A stretch of DNA of 64,000 nt from Theobroma cacao (GCF_000208745.1 NC_030851.1:15869387-15933386), one strand, 5' to 3'. Positions 36,661 to 48,824 are shown, numbered from the stretch's first letter. The notes: a model not told the origin generated them from the letters alone. Numbers and translations: made by a program.

Positions 36661-38000
36661 CTAGTTACTCCATTGATCTAGGCGGTGTTTAATCTTGAGA
36701 GTCAGCTTAGCGAATGTCTCGTTCTTTATCCTCCCATGGATCATTGGTGCGCCAAGATATTTTCCAAAGTCTTTTGTTAAAGGGATATGGGCAACTTTAC
36801 TCAGTAAACTTTCTTTGGATTTAATAATATTTGAAGACACCAGCATTCTTGACTTAGATAAGCTAACCTTTTGGCCCGAAGCTGTGCAAAAAAGCTTAAG
36901 AGTATGCGCCATGATTCTTACTTGCTTTGTTGTTGCAACCTCGAATAGCATTAATTCATATGCAAAGCATACTTGGGAAAGCAAATGACCTCTTCTGGTC
37001 AGGCATAATGGTTTCCAGTCTCCATTACTCATTGCACTGTTAATTAGATGAGAGAGCTTTTTCAAACATAACACAAATAGGTAAGGAGAGAGTGCGTCAC
37101 CTTGTAGAATTTCATGTGCATGAGTAAATGTCTTGGAATTTTTCCCATTCCAAATTATTGAAAGGGTAAGAGTTCTGAAAATGAACATGATAAGCTCTAT
37201 CCAAGTTGTTGGTAAATTTATTTCCTCTAGGGCTTTATGAATAAAACTTCACTTTAGTCTATCATAAGCTTTTTCCAAGTTAATCTTGACGACCAATGCT
37301 CCGTCATTCCTTTTCATCAATCTCATTGTATGTAGGGCTTTTTGGACTACAATGATATTGTCTGTAGCATGCCTTCTTGGAATAAGATTGCTTTGATTCC
37401 TTCCAATAATACTATTGAGTAACGGTCTCAATCTTTTAACAATGACTTTACTGATGACCTTCAACATGATTGAGCATAATCCTATTGGACAAAACTGCAT
37501 AATTTTTTCTAGAGCTTCCACCTTGGGGATAAGTGTTATCAAGGTATGGTTTAGTTCGATAAGGAAAGAGCTAGTGTCATAAGCATCCTATACCATCCTA
37601 ATTATATCATCACCAACAGTGTCCCAATTTCTTGAAAATAGGGTTGCTAGATAAGCATCAAACCCCGGGCTCTTGTGCGAATTCATATCAAATATAGCTC
37701 TCCTCACCTCTTCAGGACTCACCGGGTTTAGAGAGTTCTAATGTTTCAGTGGCATGTAGTTTCCAGTGCAGGCTAGTTGGGAGTATCGCATTATCACCCT
37801 TATCCATATATAGATTATAGTAAAATTACAATGCCATGCTTTCCATTTCATTTGCATCATAGCTCCATGAATCATCGTTCTTTTTTAGAGCTAAAATGTT
37901 TTTCCTTCTTTGTCAATCTTTCTCCACACTATGATAAAATTTGGTATTTGCGTCTCCATATTTCAACCACTCAACTTTGCCCTTTTGTTGCCACATAACT
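36661..38000 (-). pseudogene. LINE ORF2 reverse transcriptase fragment
   Basis: Pieces in order are KVEWLKYGDANTKFYHS (near 37980), LIPKVEALEKIMQFCPIGLC and VIVKRLRPLLNSIIGRNQS with INLEKAYDRL (37542-37249), then HEILQGDALSPYLFVLCLKKLSHLI, FAYELMLF, and KYLGAPMIHGR (37188-36661). FAYELMLF is the place of the catalytic F/YADD box (normally FADDLLLF). Both Asp are lost, so it cannot be active. It is broken by a stop around 37205-37248 and others. Confidence 0.85.
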
Positions 38001-38459
38001 TTTTCTTGGTAGAGAATCAAATTATACTCTTCTATGAGCACTACCTCCAAATGCTATAAATAATCATTATTACCCTTACTTCGCTGCAACTAAATTCCTT
38101 TAAGTCATGCAAGAACATGCTATTTCCTTTTGTAAATGTCCTCGTAAAAGTCAAATTTACAATTGAGTTAGTGACTTCAATATCTTTTTCAAGGTCTCAG
38201 GTATACTGCTTCCATCAAGTCTCCATTGATCTTTAACAAATTCTTTAAAACCAGGATGTGACATTCAAGCTACTTTAAATCTGAATCTTTTATGCGTACA
38301 ATCAGCTTGTACATCCCTATGACATTGTATCAATATAGGGTGATGATCTAATGGGTTCTTCGTAAGTTCGTTACTTGAGCATTCGGAAAGAGATCACACC
38401 AAGCTTCTTTAACTGTTGCTCTATCAACTGCACTCTTGTGAAGTTCAGCTTCTTTCGTT

Positions 38460-38890
38460 TATTGCACCTAGTAAATTTAGGCCCTGATGCACCTAAGTTG
38501 AAGAGCTCACAATATTTTTAAAACTATCATTCATTTGGTTACATTGGCTAACATTCAGACTTTTCCTCCCTAACTTCTCATCTAGAGAGAAGACTTGGTT
38601 GAAGTCTCCTACTACCATCCACGATAGGTCATGTACTTCACTAGCTTTGTATAAAAGAGTGCCAAAGTCTTCTCCTTTCATTAGCGATAGGGTTATCATA
38701 TATTGTTGTAAGGAGCTAGTTTGCATTTGAATTCTATAATAAAATGTGGATAAGCTGAGATGAATAAGCCAAAATCTTCAATTGGATAACATTCACATCC
38801 CAAAGGATCCAGATCCCTTTAGAAAATCAATTTGCTTTTACCCGAAAGTAGTTTGGCAAGCCAATTCGTCGACATATTCTATTTTGCTTT
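38460..38890 (-). pseudogene. LINE ORF2 endonuclease fragment
   Basis: Minus-strand text reads KPRISNAKAK, RDLDPLGCECYPIEDFGLFI, AYPHFII, and then WMVVGDFNQVFSLDEKLG (38493-38726). The last is the conserved GDFN(E) block of the apurinic/apyrimidinic-like endonuclease that nicks target DNA. The catalytic-core Asp and Asn of GDFN are present. Several frame changes separate the pieces. Confidence 0.75.
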
Positions 38891-38910
38891 AGCATTTGAG
38901 ATTCTTGGCT

Positions 38911-40010
38911 TTAGTATGTGGCAATGTGAAGTTTATATAGCCGTATCAAGTTTTTCACATTATGGATGCATTTATGAGAGGCTACTCATTTTACATTTCA
39001 ACTTAAGATGTTAAGCATCATAATATAATAAAACTTTATAAAAAAAAGAACAAAATAAACTAAAACTAGGGACTATGGTAAGGACACGAGCAATTTAATC
39101 TTGCATAATGTCCTCATCACTTGTCTCCAACTCCATATCCACTGATGTGGTTGTCACATTTGACCTGATTAGCTAGCTTTCTTGCATTACATTATCCACT
39201 CTTTCATGTGCCACTCCATTAATCCCTACCTCAATATTCTCTACCACTATCCCTTGAGTCTAGGTGGTTGTGTTGGGTGAAAAGGTTTATGGTAAGGTAA
39301 TGGCCTTGCTTCTATTTGTTTTAGATCCTGCATGGGTACTTATGATGTCTCAACCGATAACACTAATTTATCTTTGAGTTGATTCGGTGTTTTATTTATC
39401 TCAGATGAAGCTATTCTAACAAGACCTTACACCTTCACTTTCCCTACAGCTTTGAGGGGTTTAGTATGTGACAATGTGAAGTTTATATAGCCGTATCAAG
39501 TTTTTCACATTATGGATGCATTTATGAGAGGCTACTTATTTTACATTTCAACTTAAGATGTTAAGCATCATAATATAATAAAACTTTATAAAAAAAAGAA
39601 CAAAATAAACTAAAACTAGGGACTATGGTAAGGACACGAGCAATTTAATCTTGCATAATGTCCTCATCACTTGTCTCCAACTCCATATCCACTGATGTGG
39701 TTGTCACATTTGACCTGATTAGGTAGCTTTCCTGCATTACATTATCCACTTATTCATGTGCCACTCCATTAATCCCTACCCCAATATTCTCTACCACTGT
39801 CCCTTGAGTCTAGGTGGTTGTGTTGGGTGAAAAGGTTCATGGTAAGGTAATGGCCTTGCTTCTATTTGTTTTAGATCCTGCATGGGTACTTATGATGTCT
39901 CAACCGATAACACTAATTTATCTTTGAGTTGATTCAGTGTTTTATTTGTCTCAGATGATGCTATTCTAACAAGAACCTACACCTTCACTTTCCCTGTAGC
40001 TTTGAGGGGT
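38911..40010. repeat. 550-bp tandem duplication within the LINE
   Basis: Units 38911-39460 and 39461-40010 are nearly identical, with only scattered single-base differences such as 'tagctagcttt/taggtagcttt'. Both begin TTAGTATGTGRCAATGTGAA and end GCTTTGAGGGGT. It is far younger than the decay of the LINE itself. Confidence 0.93.
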
Positions 40011-40342
40011 TTATATCTCTATTGGAAACAATTGTTGTGGTTTGCAGAGACTCCTTCAAAGTTTGTTTATTTTTAGACACTACTATATTCTTCCCTTTGC
40101 TGCTAGTTATCTCTCTTTCCAGTGATTCTAGAACAAACTCATCTTCATCAAGATTTATATTTTGCTCATTATCTGATCCTACCTTCATTATGTACATTGA
40201 CTTTTTGCTTATTACCACCATCTGTACGAACCCTAGTATTTTTCCTAAATGATTTCTTTACCATCATCCACCAATCAAATTTTGTAGATTCATACTCTTT
40301 CTCTGGCTGTTTCTTATTCTCTGCCATTTTCACTACTTGCTT

Positions 40343-41238
40343 TTATAAGAAACCTTCTTTTTCATTTTGTATAATTGGACAAATTTCAGTATTGTGGCCA
40401 AATCTACCATAATGGAACCATAACATTCTTAGACCTTCATATTCTATAATTTGCCATATTTCTCCTATGAAGATCTTAATGACCAATGGTTTGGTTAAAT
40501 CAAGCTCTACACACATTCTAGCGAATTTTCCTCTTATGGCATATGATGTGGTTCGATCGACCTTTACAATCTTCCCTAACGTGTCCCCTATCCTCAACAA
40601 CACCTCAATATTGTAGTACTCTAATAGCATGCCTGGTGGCCTAATCCATGCTGCCATTGTATCAATAGACACTTCATCATATCTAAATCTTGGTGTCCAC
40701 CTTTTAATAACGAGATAGTGTCTAGCAATTATCCAGGGACCCTTCGATAAGACATAATTGTAATCTGCGTTACTAGAGAACTTAATGCAATAAAAGCCAT
40801 TATCCAAATCAACAACTTGATACTCTCTTTCTAATGACCATAACTGTTTTGCTCTATTACACAAGTACGTATAGCTGATGTTCCTTCTTAACAATTTAAC
40901 AATCATGGTTTTTCTCTAAGGTCATCTAATCCTTCATTTCTCTTTCTAGTTAGACTGATGAATGGTCCGTTAAACACCAAGCTAATCTCATCATCATCGG
41001 AATCAAACTCCTCATTAATCTAACTTTCCTCTTCAAAATATACATTATCAAATCCTATCATCGACTCATCATGCAATAATGCGTTACTATAAGAGCATCT
41101 CAAAATATCCTCCTTCATCAGATTCTTCTGATCAATCATGTTAGTAGGAGTCTCACTTCTGCCATTATTGTCCAAGCTAGTTTTTCCCTCGCTTCGATCC
41201 CACTTTGACTGATTCATGTTGTAGATTTCCTTCTGCAT
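40343..41238 (-). pseudogene. LINE ORF1: DUF4283 and CCHC zinc knuckle
   Basis: This is the nucleic-acid-binding protein of plant LINEs, which coats element RNA. A 187-codon frame (40906-40343) contains the DUF4283 phrases LWSLEREYQVVDLDNGFYCIKF, GPWIIARHYLVIKRW and AAWIRPPGMLLEYYN, then GLRMLWFHYGRFGHNTEICP. In that last piece the usual knuckle CFHCGRFGHxxxxCP has lost its first two Cys (Trp and Tyr instead). The N-terminal part is the separate frame 41238-41020, acidic and Asn/Ser-rich. A stop at 40340 is followed by more ORF1-like sequence (40221-39985, with Lys/Ser-rich text). Adjacent frames do not join, so the gene is dead. Confidence 0.8.
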
Positions 41239-41240
41239 TC

Positions 41241-41380
41241 AATGGAAAAGCCCCTAACGAGTCTACCTTCATGAAAGACTGACCTAGGATTTCCTAGCTT
41301 TGGTGTAAGATAGCAAGATCACCTTAATGTGCACCAAGGGAGAAATTAATTAAATAATTTTTCATATATATAAAATAAAT
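41241..41380. other. LINE 5' leader remnant
   Basis: Short non-coding stretch between the first ORF1 ATG (41238, minus strand) and the right flanking repeat. Confidence 0.35.
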
Positions 41381-42045
41381 AACTACCATTATTAATTTAA
41401 GATTTCACTTTTGTCCAATTTTTCATTTCAAAATTCAATTTATAATTTTACTCAAATTAAGATATAACCTTTCCAATTTTATTGGTTTAAAGAAAATCAA
41501 AGATAAAGTTAATAAATACAATTAATTAGACTAACAATAGTTACATAAAAGTAATTTTTACTGATATAGATTTTAATCCATTAATTCTATTAATGATAGT
41601 TTACTAAAAGGCATATGTGATGAACAAAAGTAGAAAATTACAGATATGATGCAAATAAAATTTGCTTGTTGGTTTTGCGAATGCTGTGTACAATTTGGAC
41701 AAGCACACAAAGGTTGACATTTTATTTTAACTGTTATCAAAGGATTATAAAAGGATTATCATTTGATAAATCAAAACAAGACTCTTTCAAGGATAGGAAG
41801 ACTTTTGATTTATACATTGTAGTGACCACGATGGTTAAGGCTTAATTTGGTAAGATCCAAAATTTCTTAAAAGAATGTTCTCATGTGTCTCATCGTAATT
41901 GAGTATTTTTTTAATATTATATTATATTATAATATATATACGTCAGATATTGAATTGAGTTGAAATTTTATGTGTATTTAAGAATATCAATCAATTATTT
42001 TAAAACTTTAAATACATTTGTGAAATCCAATGATTAATTTGTTAA
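41381..42045. repeat. Flanking direct repeat, right copy
   Basis: Partner of 34935-35603 in the same orientation at an offset of ~6.44 kb. It carries an extra 'tttcaaggataggaagactt' relative to the left copy and lacks its 'caagtacgactaattaaa' segment. Confidence 0.85.
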
Positions 42046-42386
42046 TCATTAATTATATAAAAAGTCATTGGAAAGTGTAAATATAGCGTGTTAATATTGA
42101 TAAGTTGTAATCTGTAAATATCATATTTGAATGAATTTCAGAAAAAATGTATGTAACTTGTAGCACATGGCACAATTCAACTTCTTAGTCAATCATATTG
42201 TTTGATTGAAAGCAATGGATAGAGTTTGGTTAAACATGTTACTTGATTTACAAGCACTTTACTAAGAATGTGATGTTAATTTTCAAAATTAACCTTATGT
42301 ATAAAAATGGTATTGTCCACTTTGACTTGTAAATTGAATATGGTATGAACCTTTAAATGCCTAATCTCACTCTAGTACATAATTAA

Positions 42387-42521
42387 TGTGGGATTCATGG
42401 CTCTTCTTTGGGACCATGACATCTTCTCCATTGTGGGATTTAAGGCTTCTTACTGAGATTATAACATCCTCTCTGATGTGAGATTAATGACTCATCATTT
42501 GAACCGCGACATCTTCCCCAA
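42387..42521. repeat. Three-copy 45-bp tandem repeat
   Basis: Units start at 42387, 42432 and 42477, each reading TGTGRGATT...GGCT(C)TTC...GAYCATGACATCYTC with divergence. Non-coding. Confidence 0.8.
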
Positions 42522-43072
42522 TTCCAACAAAGACCGACTATCTTTAGAGACACATCCTTAATACCCCATAACCTTTTTAAAATGTAAATTTAATAGGATC
42601 TTGTAAATGTTCTCATCTAAGAAACATGGTCAAATCTTTTTTTGAAATAAATGCACACTTTAACTAAATAGATCAATATACAAGTATGTATATATTTAAT
42701 TATTTTATGATATCATGGATTATGGAATATCATGTGGATTTTTAAAAGGTGCAGCAAACTAACATTTATGTATTGGCATTGCATCCTTTCTAGATCTTTC
42801 ATAGGTTTTTTTCCCTCCATTGATGCTCAACCAAAAGATATATAATTCTTAATTTAGTGACTCCTGTAAAAAAATCCTTATGTTAATATCGTTTTTTAAA
42901 ATTAACCAATTAAGTTGTAATAAATTAAGGCAACATTATTCCCAATTCCCTAACTGTCAACGGATCCAATTATAGATGGAAACAAAATCCATAAAGATGG
43001 GTAATGCTTACAGCAAGACTTGCCTAGCCCCTCACTACAACCTCAACATAGATCACAACTTAAGAATTAAAG
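42522..43072. other. AT-rich intergenic DNA, no gene
   Basis: Nothing recognised. 42225-42330, just left of the 45-bp repeats, carries a fragment ('aatgtgatgttaattttcaa') shared with the MITE at 43230. Confidence 0.4.
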
Positions 43073-43663
43073 TGGCGTTTGGTACTTTACAATACAATGT
43101 GATTACAGGTAATATGATTGCAAGCAATATGATTGCAGGAAAAATAACATTACAGTGTTTGGTATACAAGCAAAATAATGATTAAAATATAGGGAAGATA
43201 ACATTGCAGCGTTTGGTTTACAAGTACTTTGTTGGGAATGTAATGTTAATTTTCAAAATTACCCTTATTTATTAAAATGTAAGTTTAATATACTTATATT
43301 TTTTATTATTAATTTTTATATAATATCATCTTTTAAATATATTTTAATGTCATATTTTTTTTATTTTTTATTATAATCTTATATTTTTTTATTTTTTAAT
43401 TATTTTTTATATATATTATTTTATTTTATATTTNGTAATAAAGTTGAAGGGTAAAAGTGTCTTTAAGAATATTGCAAAGTGCAATGTAATGTAATTGCAT
43501 TGGTTTTGAACTACAATCACATTACATTCCTTGGTTGTAATGTGATTGCATTGTAATCTTACATTGCAGTGGTCTGTTGCAAAACAAACACTGCAATGTA
43601 ATTTAATTGGATACATTGTAGGGAATGTGCTCTCACTTCCCTCATACCAAATGCGACCTAAAA
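43073..43663. mobile_element. Harbinger/Tourist-type MITE
   Basis: The left end reads GTGGCGTTTGGTACTTTACA and the right end (reverse complement) GGTCGCATTTGGTATGAGGG. Both are rich in subterminal 'aatgtgattgca' words in both orientations. Flanking TAA/TTA-like trinucleotides fit a 3-bp target site, but the exact boundary is uncertain by 1-2 bases. The right part closely resembles the right end of the Harbinger element at 56400-56545 ('gtgcaatgtaatgtgattgc', 'attggttttgga'). The centre (43280-43435) is almost pure A/T, with one N at 43434. Confidence 0.65.
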
Positions 43664-43924
43664 GCAATCAACATCATAGTTAATAAGCACAATCACACAT
43701 CAAAACAGACCACTTGCAGTTGGGAGAGAAAACTCAGTCCTGATTTTAACCTTTTTGCTTTCTAAAAATTCCCCTCCACCTTACTTTCTCTCTCTGCTCT
43801 GTTCCTTTTTCCATCTAGCCAAGAAAAGTGAAAACCCAATTAAAGAAGAAGACGAGATGGTAAGAAAAAGAACACCATAGGGTTAGAATAGAATAAAATG
43901 GGGTCATAATGATAAATCAAAATT

Positions 43925-44122
43925 TTTTACTTTATCGGGTAATTGGTAAAGTAAGTTTGCATTAGATATTGGCTTTAATGTGATTACCTCTCTTGGCTAT
44001 AATGTGATTGCAATATAATGTCATATTACATTCATTTTTCCTCTCATCAAAAACTGAGAAGTAATTTTACTACTCACATCGGAGGAAATGTTAATAACTT
44101 CTCTTATACCAAATGCTACTTA
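43925..44122. mobile_element. Second Harbinger-like MITE fragment
   Basis: Contains 'taatgtgattacctctcttg', 'ataatgtgattgcaatataa' and ends CTTATACCAAATGCTACTTAA, the terminal design of the neighbour. Its left terminus was not identified. Confidence 0.5.
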
Positions 44123-46255
44123 ATTATTGTTTTTCAATATATAGTTCAATACATATAGTCATTGACTTTTAGATAACAGAGGGTGTCGTCACACCTAAAT
44201 GGTCCAGTACATATAATCACCAGTCGCAAAGTATACAAATCATTGTGCACAATGATTAATGTCTATTGTCGCTAACTACAAGTCCTTAGCTATCATTTTA
44301 GAAACAAAAAGTGGTGAAATCGCTCATCAACAAAATCAAAATGTTGAGACAAGATTCTTCCATATTGTTATCAACCTAGTCTATCATTTCAAAAGCAAAC
44401 TAACCCCAATGCTAAGGTCTTTTTCAAAATCATTTTCATTTCAAATTTCCAATGTTAATCATCTTATCAATTTACAGACAAAGATTCAGAATTTTGAGAT
44501 AATAAAATGTTCAAAGTGCTTATTCCCCATGCACAAAACTAGATACATAATAGACATATTTATAAAGCATATACATAGGTTTCAACAAACTCATTTAAAT
44601 CCATCAATCAACATCGAAATATTTTCTCATAATCATGCTTTATCAAAAATGTGTTTTAATGTAGAAGTGTAGGTAAGGAATGCTTAATTATATCAGAATA
44701 ATTAAAAACACCATATCTACCCACCTATTTGAAGCCTGCCTTTCCTTTTAGTACGTTTCGATGAAAGCTCGATCTCTCCAAAATACCAGTTTTTCCAATA
44801 GCACTTAACAACACATAATCCATCATTAATACATTGTTCCTAATTATATCTTTAACAACTAACCATTTATTCTTTCACAAACTTCTTCATTGAACCACTA
44901 ATAAAAAAAAATCAGTAGATAAATCTAACCTAACTGCAAGTTTAAACTTCAACTAGTTATGGTTTATAGCAACTTTACCTTGATGAGCTTGAGAATACCA
45001 AAATCACTCTAAAACCCTAAGTTTTAGAGAAAGAAATGAAGTTTTAATAAATCAAAATGTTTGGAAATCATAACCCTAGATTAGATGTTTTAAAATGGTG
45101 AAATCGTACCTCCAAGAGTCTCTAAAATAAAAATATGAGCTTAAATCCTATTTTAATCAATTGAAAATACTTTTAAATGATGAGAAGAGGAGAGAGAGAG
45201 AGAGAGGAAAGAGAGAGAGAGTAGAGAAAAAAAAAGGCCGAGAGTAGTGAGAGATAGTGTTAAAACTGAATGGGAAGGGTTCTAGGGGTTTATAGATTTA
45301 TTTTGATTGTGAAAAGACCATTTTATCTTTTTTTTTTCAAATTTGTGATGTAAGTATTGATACTTTTGGGGTCAATATCGATACTTTTGTTAAGGGTTAC
45401 AAGTATCGGTACTTCATAAACAAGTATTGATACTTATTCAGTAGAAAGTCTTTTTGAGTTTCAAGTATCGATACCTTATGAACATGTATTGACACCTTTG
45501 AGACATAATGCTTTATTTACAATTAATACTATTTAAGTAAATGTCTTCATTTTTGTTTCTTTCCTTTTTACTCTCCATTTACTAAAGATGTTTAATGCAA
45601 ATAAACAAAGACTTCCTTATTTGGATTCAATAAAAATATCTAGAAAATCAATTTTCAAAAGAATAAAATCTAAATTATAGTCATAAGAATAAAATAAAAA
45701 AGATTTGACCAAAATTAAATTTTGGGCTATCAAGTATCATTACAACATACTTTTAAAATTATGGAAAATCCATTTTAGGTTATTTTAATATTAAAGGAAC
45801 CAATATCGGCATTTTTTATTCCCATTAGATTGTTTTACAAAAATCACATATTTTGTTCCCTTCTAGACTTAGGAAAATTTTCTACTTTCAATAGTGACAA
45901 CAAACCAAGTTATCAAGGCCACGAAGGATAGAAAACATGGAAAGGTCTATAATCAATAAATGAAATCATGCATGATAGATGATAAACGCTCACAAAAAAA
46001 TGAACCATTATGCCCTTGAGTCAAATTATTAATTTACCTTCACGTAAAAATTGAGATTCCATAGATTTTTTATTATTTTTATGAAAAATGAATTAAAAAA
46101 GGTTAAAAACTATAAAAAATAAATAACAAAAATATTAATGAAATTAATTTTTTTATGGAAGTAGGGATTTTATTATAATCTAATTATCATAGGAAAAGAA
46201 ATTCCTAGCATGTCATACATCAACAAACTTCTAGATTCGATAAGCGATGAATCAT
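44123..46255. other. Retroelement-like non-coding DNA, no gene
   Basis: A plus-strand frame of 137 codons (44259-44672) lies here but has no domain and an AT-driven composition, so it is not called. (GA)n tracts at 45183-45225. The palindromic phrase AGTATCGATACTT or decayed forms recur about six times at 45350-45500. A minus-strand LTR is plausible because the GA-rich leader-like text resembles 7620-7720, but no termini were found. Confidence 0.4.
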
Positions 46256-46259
46256 AAAA

Positions 46260-47683
46260 CACAAAATCATTTGTTAAATTTAAACCCATACTAGCCATGA
46301 AATTAGCTACATTGTTCCCTTATTGATAAATATGGGATATTTTCACCTCTCATTGTCTTTTGATCATTCCACGAACTACTTTAATTAAGTCCAAGTTAGC
46401 ACACAGATGAAAAGACTCAACTAAAAGTGCCTGAACTACCATTTTATTATCCACTTGTAACCATACTCGATGGAAACCTAGTTCCCATGCTAGTTGAAGT
46501 CCGTGGAACGCCCCCCATAACTCAGCTCTATAAGTTGTACAATTGTCCAATTTAGCTGTATAACTGTGCAGCCATTGACCTTCATTATCGTAGATAACTC
46601 CTTCAACAAAAGCCAAATTCATGCTGCGTTGTTGTGCCCCATCTAAGTTAATCACCACCTAACCAACTGTCGATTGAAGCCAACAGATTAACACCTCTTC
46701 TTGATGTGTTGCAAGATTCACTAGCATAATTAGAAATTGAACATACATCAACCGTTGCAGCTACCAAGCTTTTAATTACTGATAACTTGCCAACCATTGA
46801 AAGTTTACTCCCTTCAAAAATTAAAGTATTGTGCCACTTCCAAAGTTGCCAACTTGTGATGCCAAAGAGAATAGGCCAAAGCACATTTTCAACCTTCTGC
46901 CGATGCCTATTTAAACTAGAATAAAGCCAATCAACCAAAAGAAGAGAATAAAAATTCCCTTGCATATTCAAAGGAAGAATCTGCATTCACATCACATTCA
47001 CATAAGGACAGTCATGTAAAACATGTAAAGTTGACTTGTCATGTAATCCACATTCAGCACATGTTGCATTAGAAGCCAAATGTCTACGTCTTCTTTCCAT
47101 ATTAGTAAGTAAACAATTATGAAAGCATTGTATAAGAAAAATGCGAAATCTCTAAGGTTCTTTCCATCTCCATGCAAAGTCTCATAATCCACTATCCAAA
47201 TCACTAGCTATAGTAGTAGTCTGCTTGAGATACTGATATGCTGTCACCACAATACATATACTTGAAGGAGATAAGCCCTAAAATGGTTTATACACCTTAA
47301 GAGACAAAGAGGGTAGAATAGCATTTGCAACATGTCAAGCTATGATTGCTAGACAAAGGGAATTTAATTGCGTAAGGTCCCAATTCCCATTCAATAACAA
47401 GAAATCACGAACAAAACTGTTAGCATTGGTTGGTGTATCCATATTTTGATCCACCTCAATTAATGGCTAGTCTCAAGCTAAACATTAGTCCAGAATCTTG
47501 TAGACACCCCATTTCCAATTGTCTACCTCATATTTTTCTTAAATAAGGGCCATAAACGGCTTACAAAATTCCATACCGAGGAAACACCAAGATAATAAAT
47601 ATTAGCAAGCTGCCTTATTGTACTAAAATTATACTTACCACAGAGTAATTTCACCCATAGTACATTCAGACGAAATAATTAAA
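46260..47683 (-). pseudogene. LINE ORF2 3' fragment: zf-RVT and RNase H
   Basis: From the right, YYLGVSSVWN and WVKLLCGKY, then NWKWGVYKI, SFVRDFLLLNGNWDL, LPSLSLKVYKP, a zf-RVT block (CAECGLHDKSTLHVLHDCPY near 47050, WQLWKWHNTLIFEG near 46830), and an RVT_3-type RNase H domain (46658-46350). The RNase H shows NLDGA, YRAELWGAFHGLQLAWE and VWLQVDNKMVVQALL, carrying the expected Asp, Glu and Asp. Several stops break it. The fragment is cut abruptly at ~47683, right where the MULE terminus starts, so the missing 5' half of this LINE should lie beyond the MULE. Confidence 0.82.
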
Positions 47684-47692
47684 GGAAATTAT

Positions 47693-47803
47693 GGGAAATG
47701 ACTTTCGTAGTAAGGTGACTTCAAAAATGACTCTCTATAATTTTAACTATTTTTAGCTAATTTTTGGCAAGACTTGACAAGAATACCCTTTAATCCAATT
47801 AAT
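47693..47803 (+). repeat. Left terminal repeat of the MULE
   Basis: GGGAAATGACTTTCG at the tip, then GTAAGGTGACTTCAAAAATG, CTCTATAATTTTAACTA, TTTTTAGC and AGAATACCCTTTAATCC. It aligns in order with the reverse complement of 17536-17650. MULE tips commonly start GGG/GGA followed by AT-rich text of this kind. Confidence 0.65.
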
Positions 47804-48114
47804 CCAAATGAAAGCGCGTCTGAGTTTCTTTCTTTCTGCTCTCCCGCCATTCATCTTAAAAATTCAAAATTAAATCTCAATTTAGATTTAGCTATCCCTC
47901 CGTCCAACTCTCCAACGCCATCGAGGTTTATATTGGCAGCAAACTTTCTCACAATCCCAAAGTGCAGAGATGACATCAAGGTATTTGTTATGGGTTTTTG
48001 CGTTTATTTAAATTTATTTATAGAACGAAAAAGTTGATGGGCAAATTATATGAGTTTGGAAACTTAAATCTGGCTGGGGGTAGTGAAATCAATCAATTTA
48101 TAGGTGATGTGTGA
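47804..48114 (+). other. Possible MULE 5' leader exon
   Basis: A short plus frame (47774-48037) covers this stretch but shows no domain. 'catcaaggtatttgttatgg' at ~47977 looks like a 5' splice site, and 'aaattttag' before 50358 like an acceptor, so a non-coding first exon with a long intron for mudrA is possible. Confidence 0.3.
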
Positions 48115-48440
48115 ATATTTGTTAGGCATTGAGTCACTAGATATTAGGGTGTGTGACTGGATATTAGGAATCGTAACCTGTTTATTTGGCATTAGGTGCC
48201 TGAATATTTGTTGAGCATTGTGTGAGTTCTTTATAAGCATTACGTGACTAAATATATGTTGAGCGTTGCGTGACAGTTACTACATGATTGAATATTTGTT
48301 GAGCATTGCATGAGTTCTTTACATGCATTACATAACTGAATATTTGTTAGCATTGCGTGACAAGCGTTACGTGAATTAATATTACGTGACTGAATATTTA
48401 TTGAGTATTGCATGACCTATTTGTATGCATTGCGTGATTT
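48115..48440 (-). repeat. Word array e (GCATTGCGTGAC), left side
   Basis: At least ten copies of GCATTRCGTGAC or close variants at about 25-28 bp spacing, often followed by TGAATATTTGTTGA. The reverse complement is GTCACGCAATGC, the word of the right-hand arrays. Confidence 0.85.
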
Positions 48441-48824
48441 TAGCTACCTAATGTTGAAGGTGATTCTCTACTGATTATCTTCAATAACCTAATAAGCTCT
48501 AATGTAATTCTTGAAGTTTATATATAATTTCATACTTGTATAGTAGCAATAGTATTAGATTTTGGTTGGTCAACCATGATGCCTAAATTAAAAAAAAAAG
48601 AGAAAAGAAGTAACATTAAAATCTTTGTTGATTAGTGAAAAAGAGAGAAAACCTTAAAGCTGCTTTTTATTAAGAATTTCTTGGAAAATGATGTTTGGCC
48701 TGGCTTTTGCTTTTAAGAGGTAGATAAGATGAAAAGGCAGGCCGAACAGGTACTTAATAACCAATTCAGCCCCCTTTCATTGCACTGATATGGTTGTAGA
48801 AAATGAAAAGTCAGCTTTCATGCC
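48441..48824. other. Upstream region of the 94-aa gene
   Basis: No ORF. From about 48690 on it is duplicated at 58766 ('atgtttggcctggcttttgc', 'caattcagcccc'), so it is part of the repeated unit and may hold promoter elements. Confidence 0.5.

Larger units (their letters stand above)
35640..41240 (-). mobile_element. L1-type LINE relic (ORF1 and ORF2), minus strand
   Basis: Running right to left, it has ORF1 (41238-39985), the endonuclease start (from ~38890), the reverse transcriptase (~38000-36661) and a zf-RVT region (36082-35822). This is the order of plant L1 elements with DUF4283-type ORF1. Frames are broken in many places. No poly-A tail or target duplication was seen at its 3' (left) end. 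A 550-bp tandem duplication (38911-40010) lies at the ORF1/ORF2 junction. Confidence 0.82.

Noticed and set aside
44259..44672. 137-codon plus-strand frame
   Set aside because: Composition follows the AT content, no domain or promoter, embedded in LTR-like debris.
48115..48440. CRISPR-like evenly spaced repeats
   Set aside because: The words are degenerate, spacers are similar to one another, there are no cas genes, and the context is a plant transposon.
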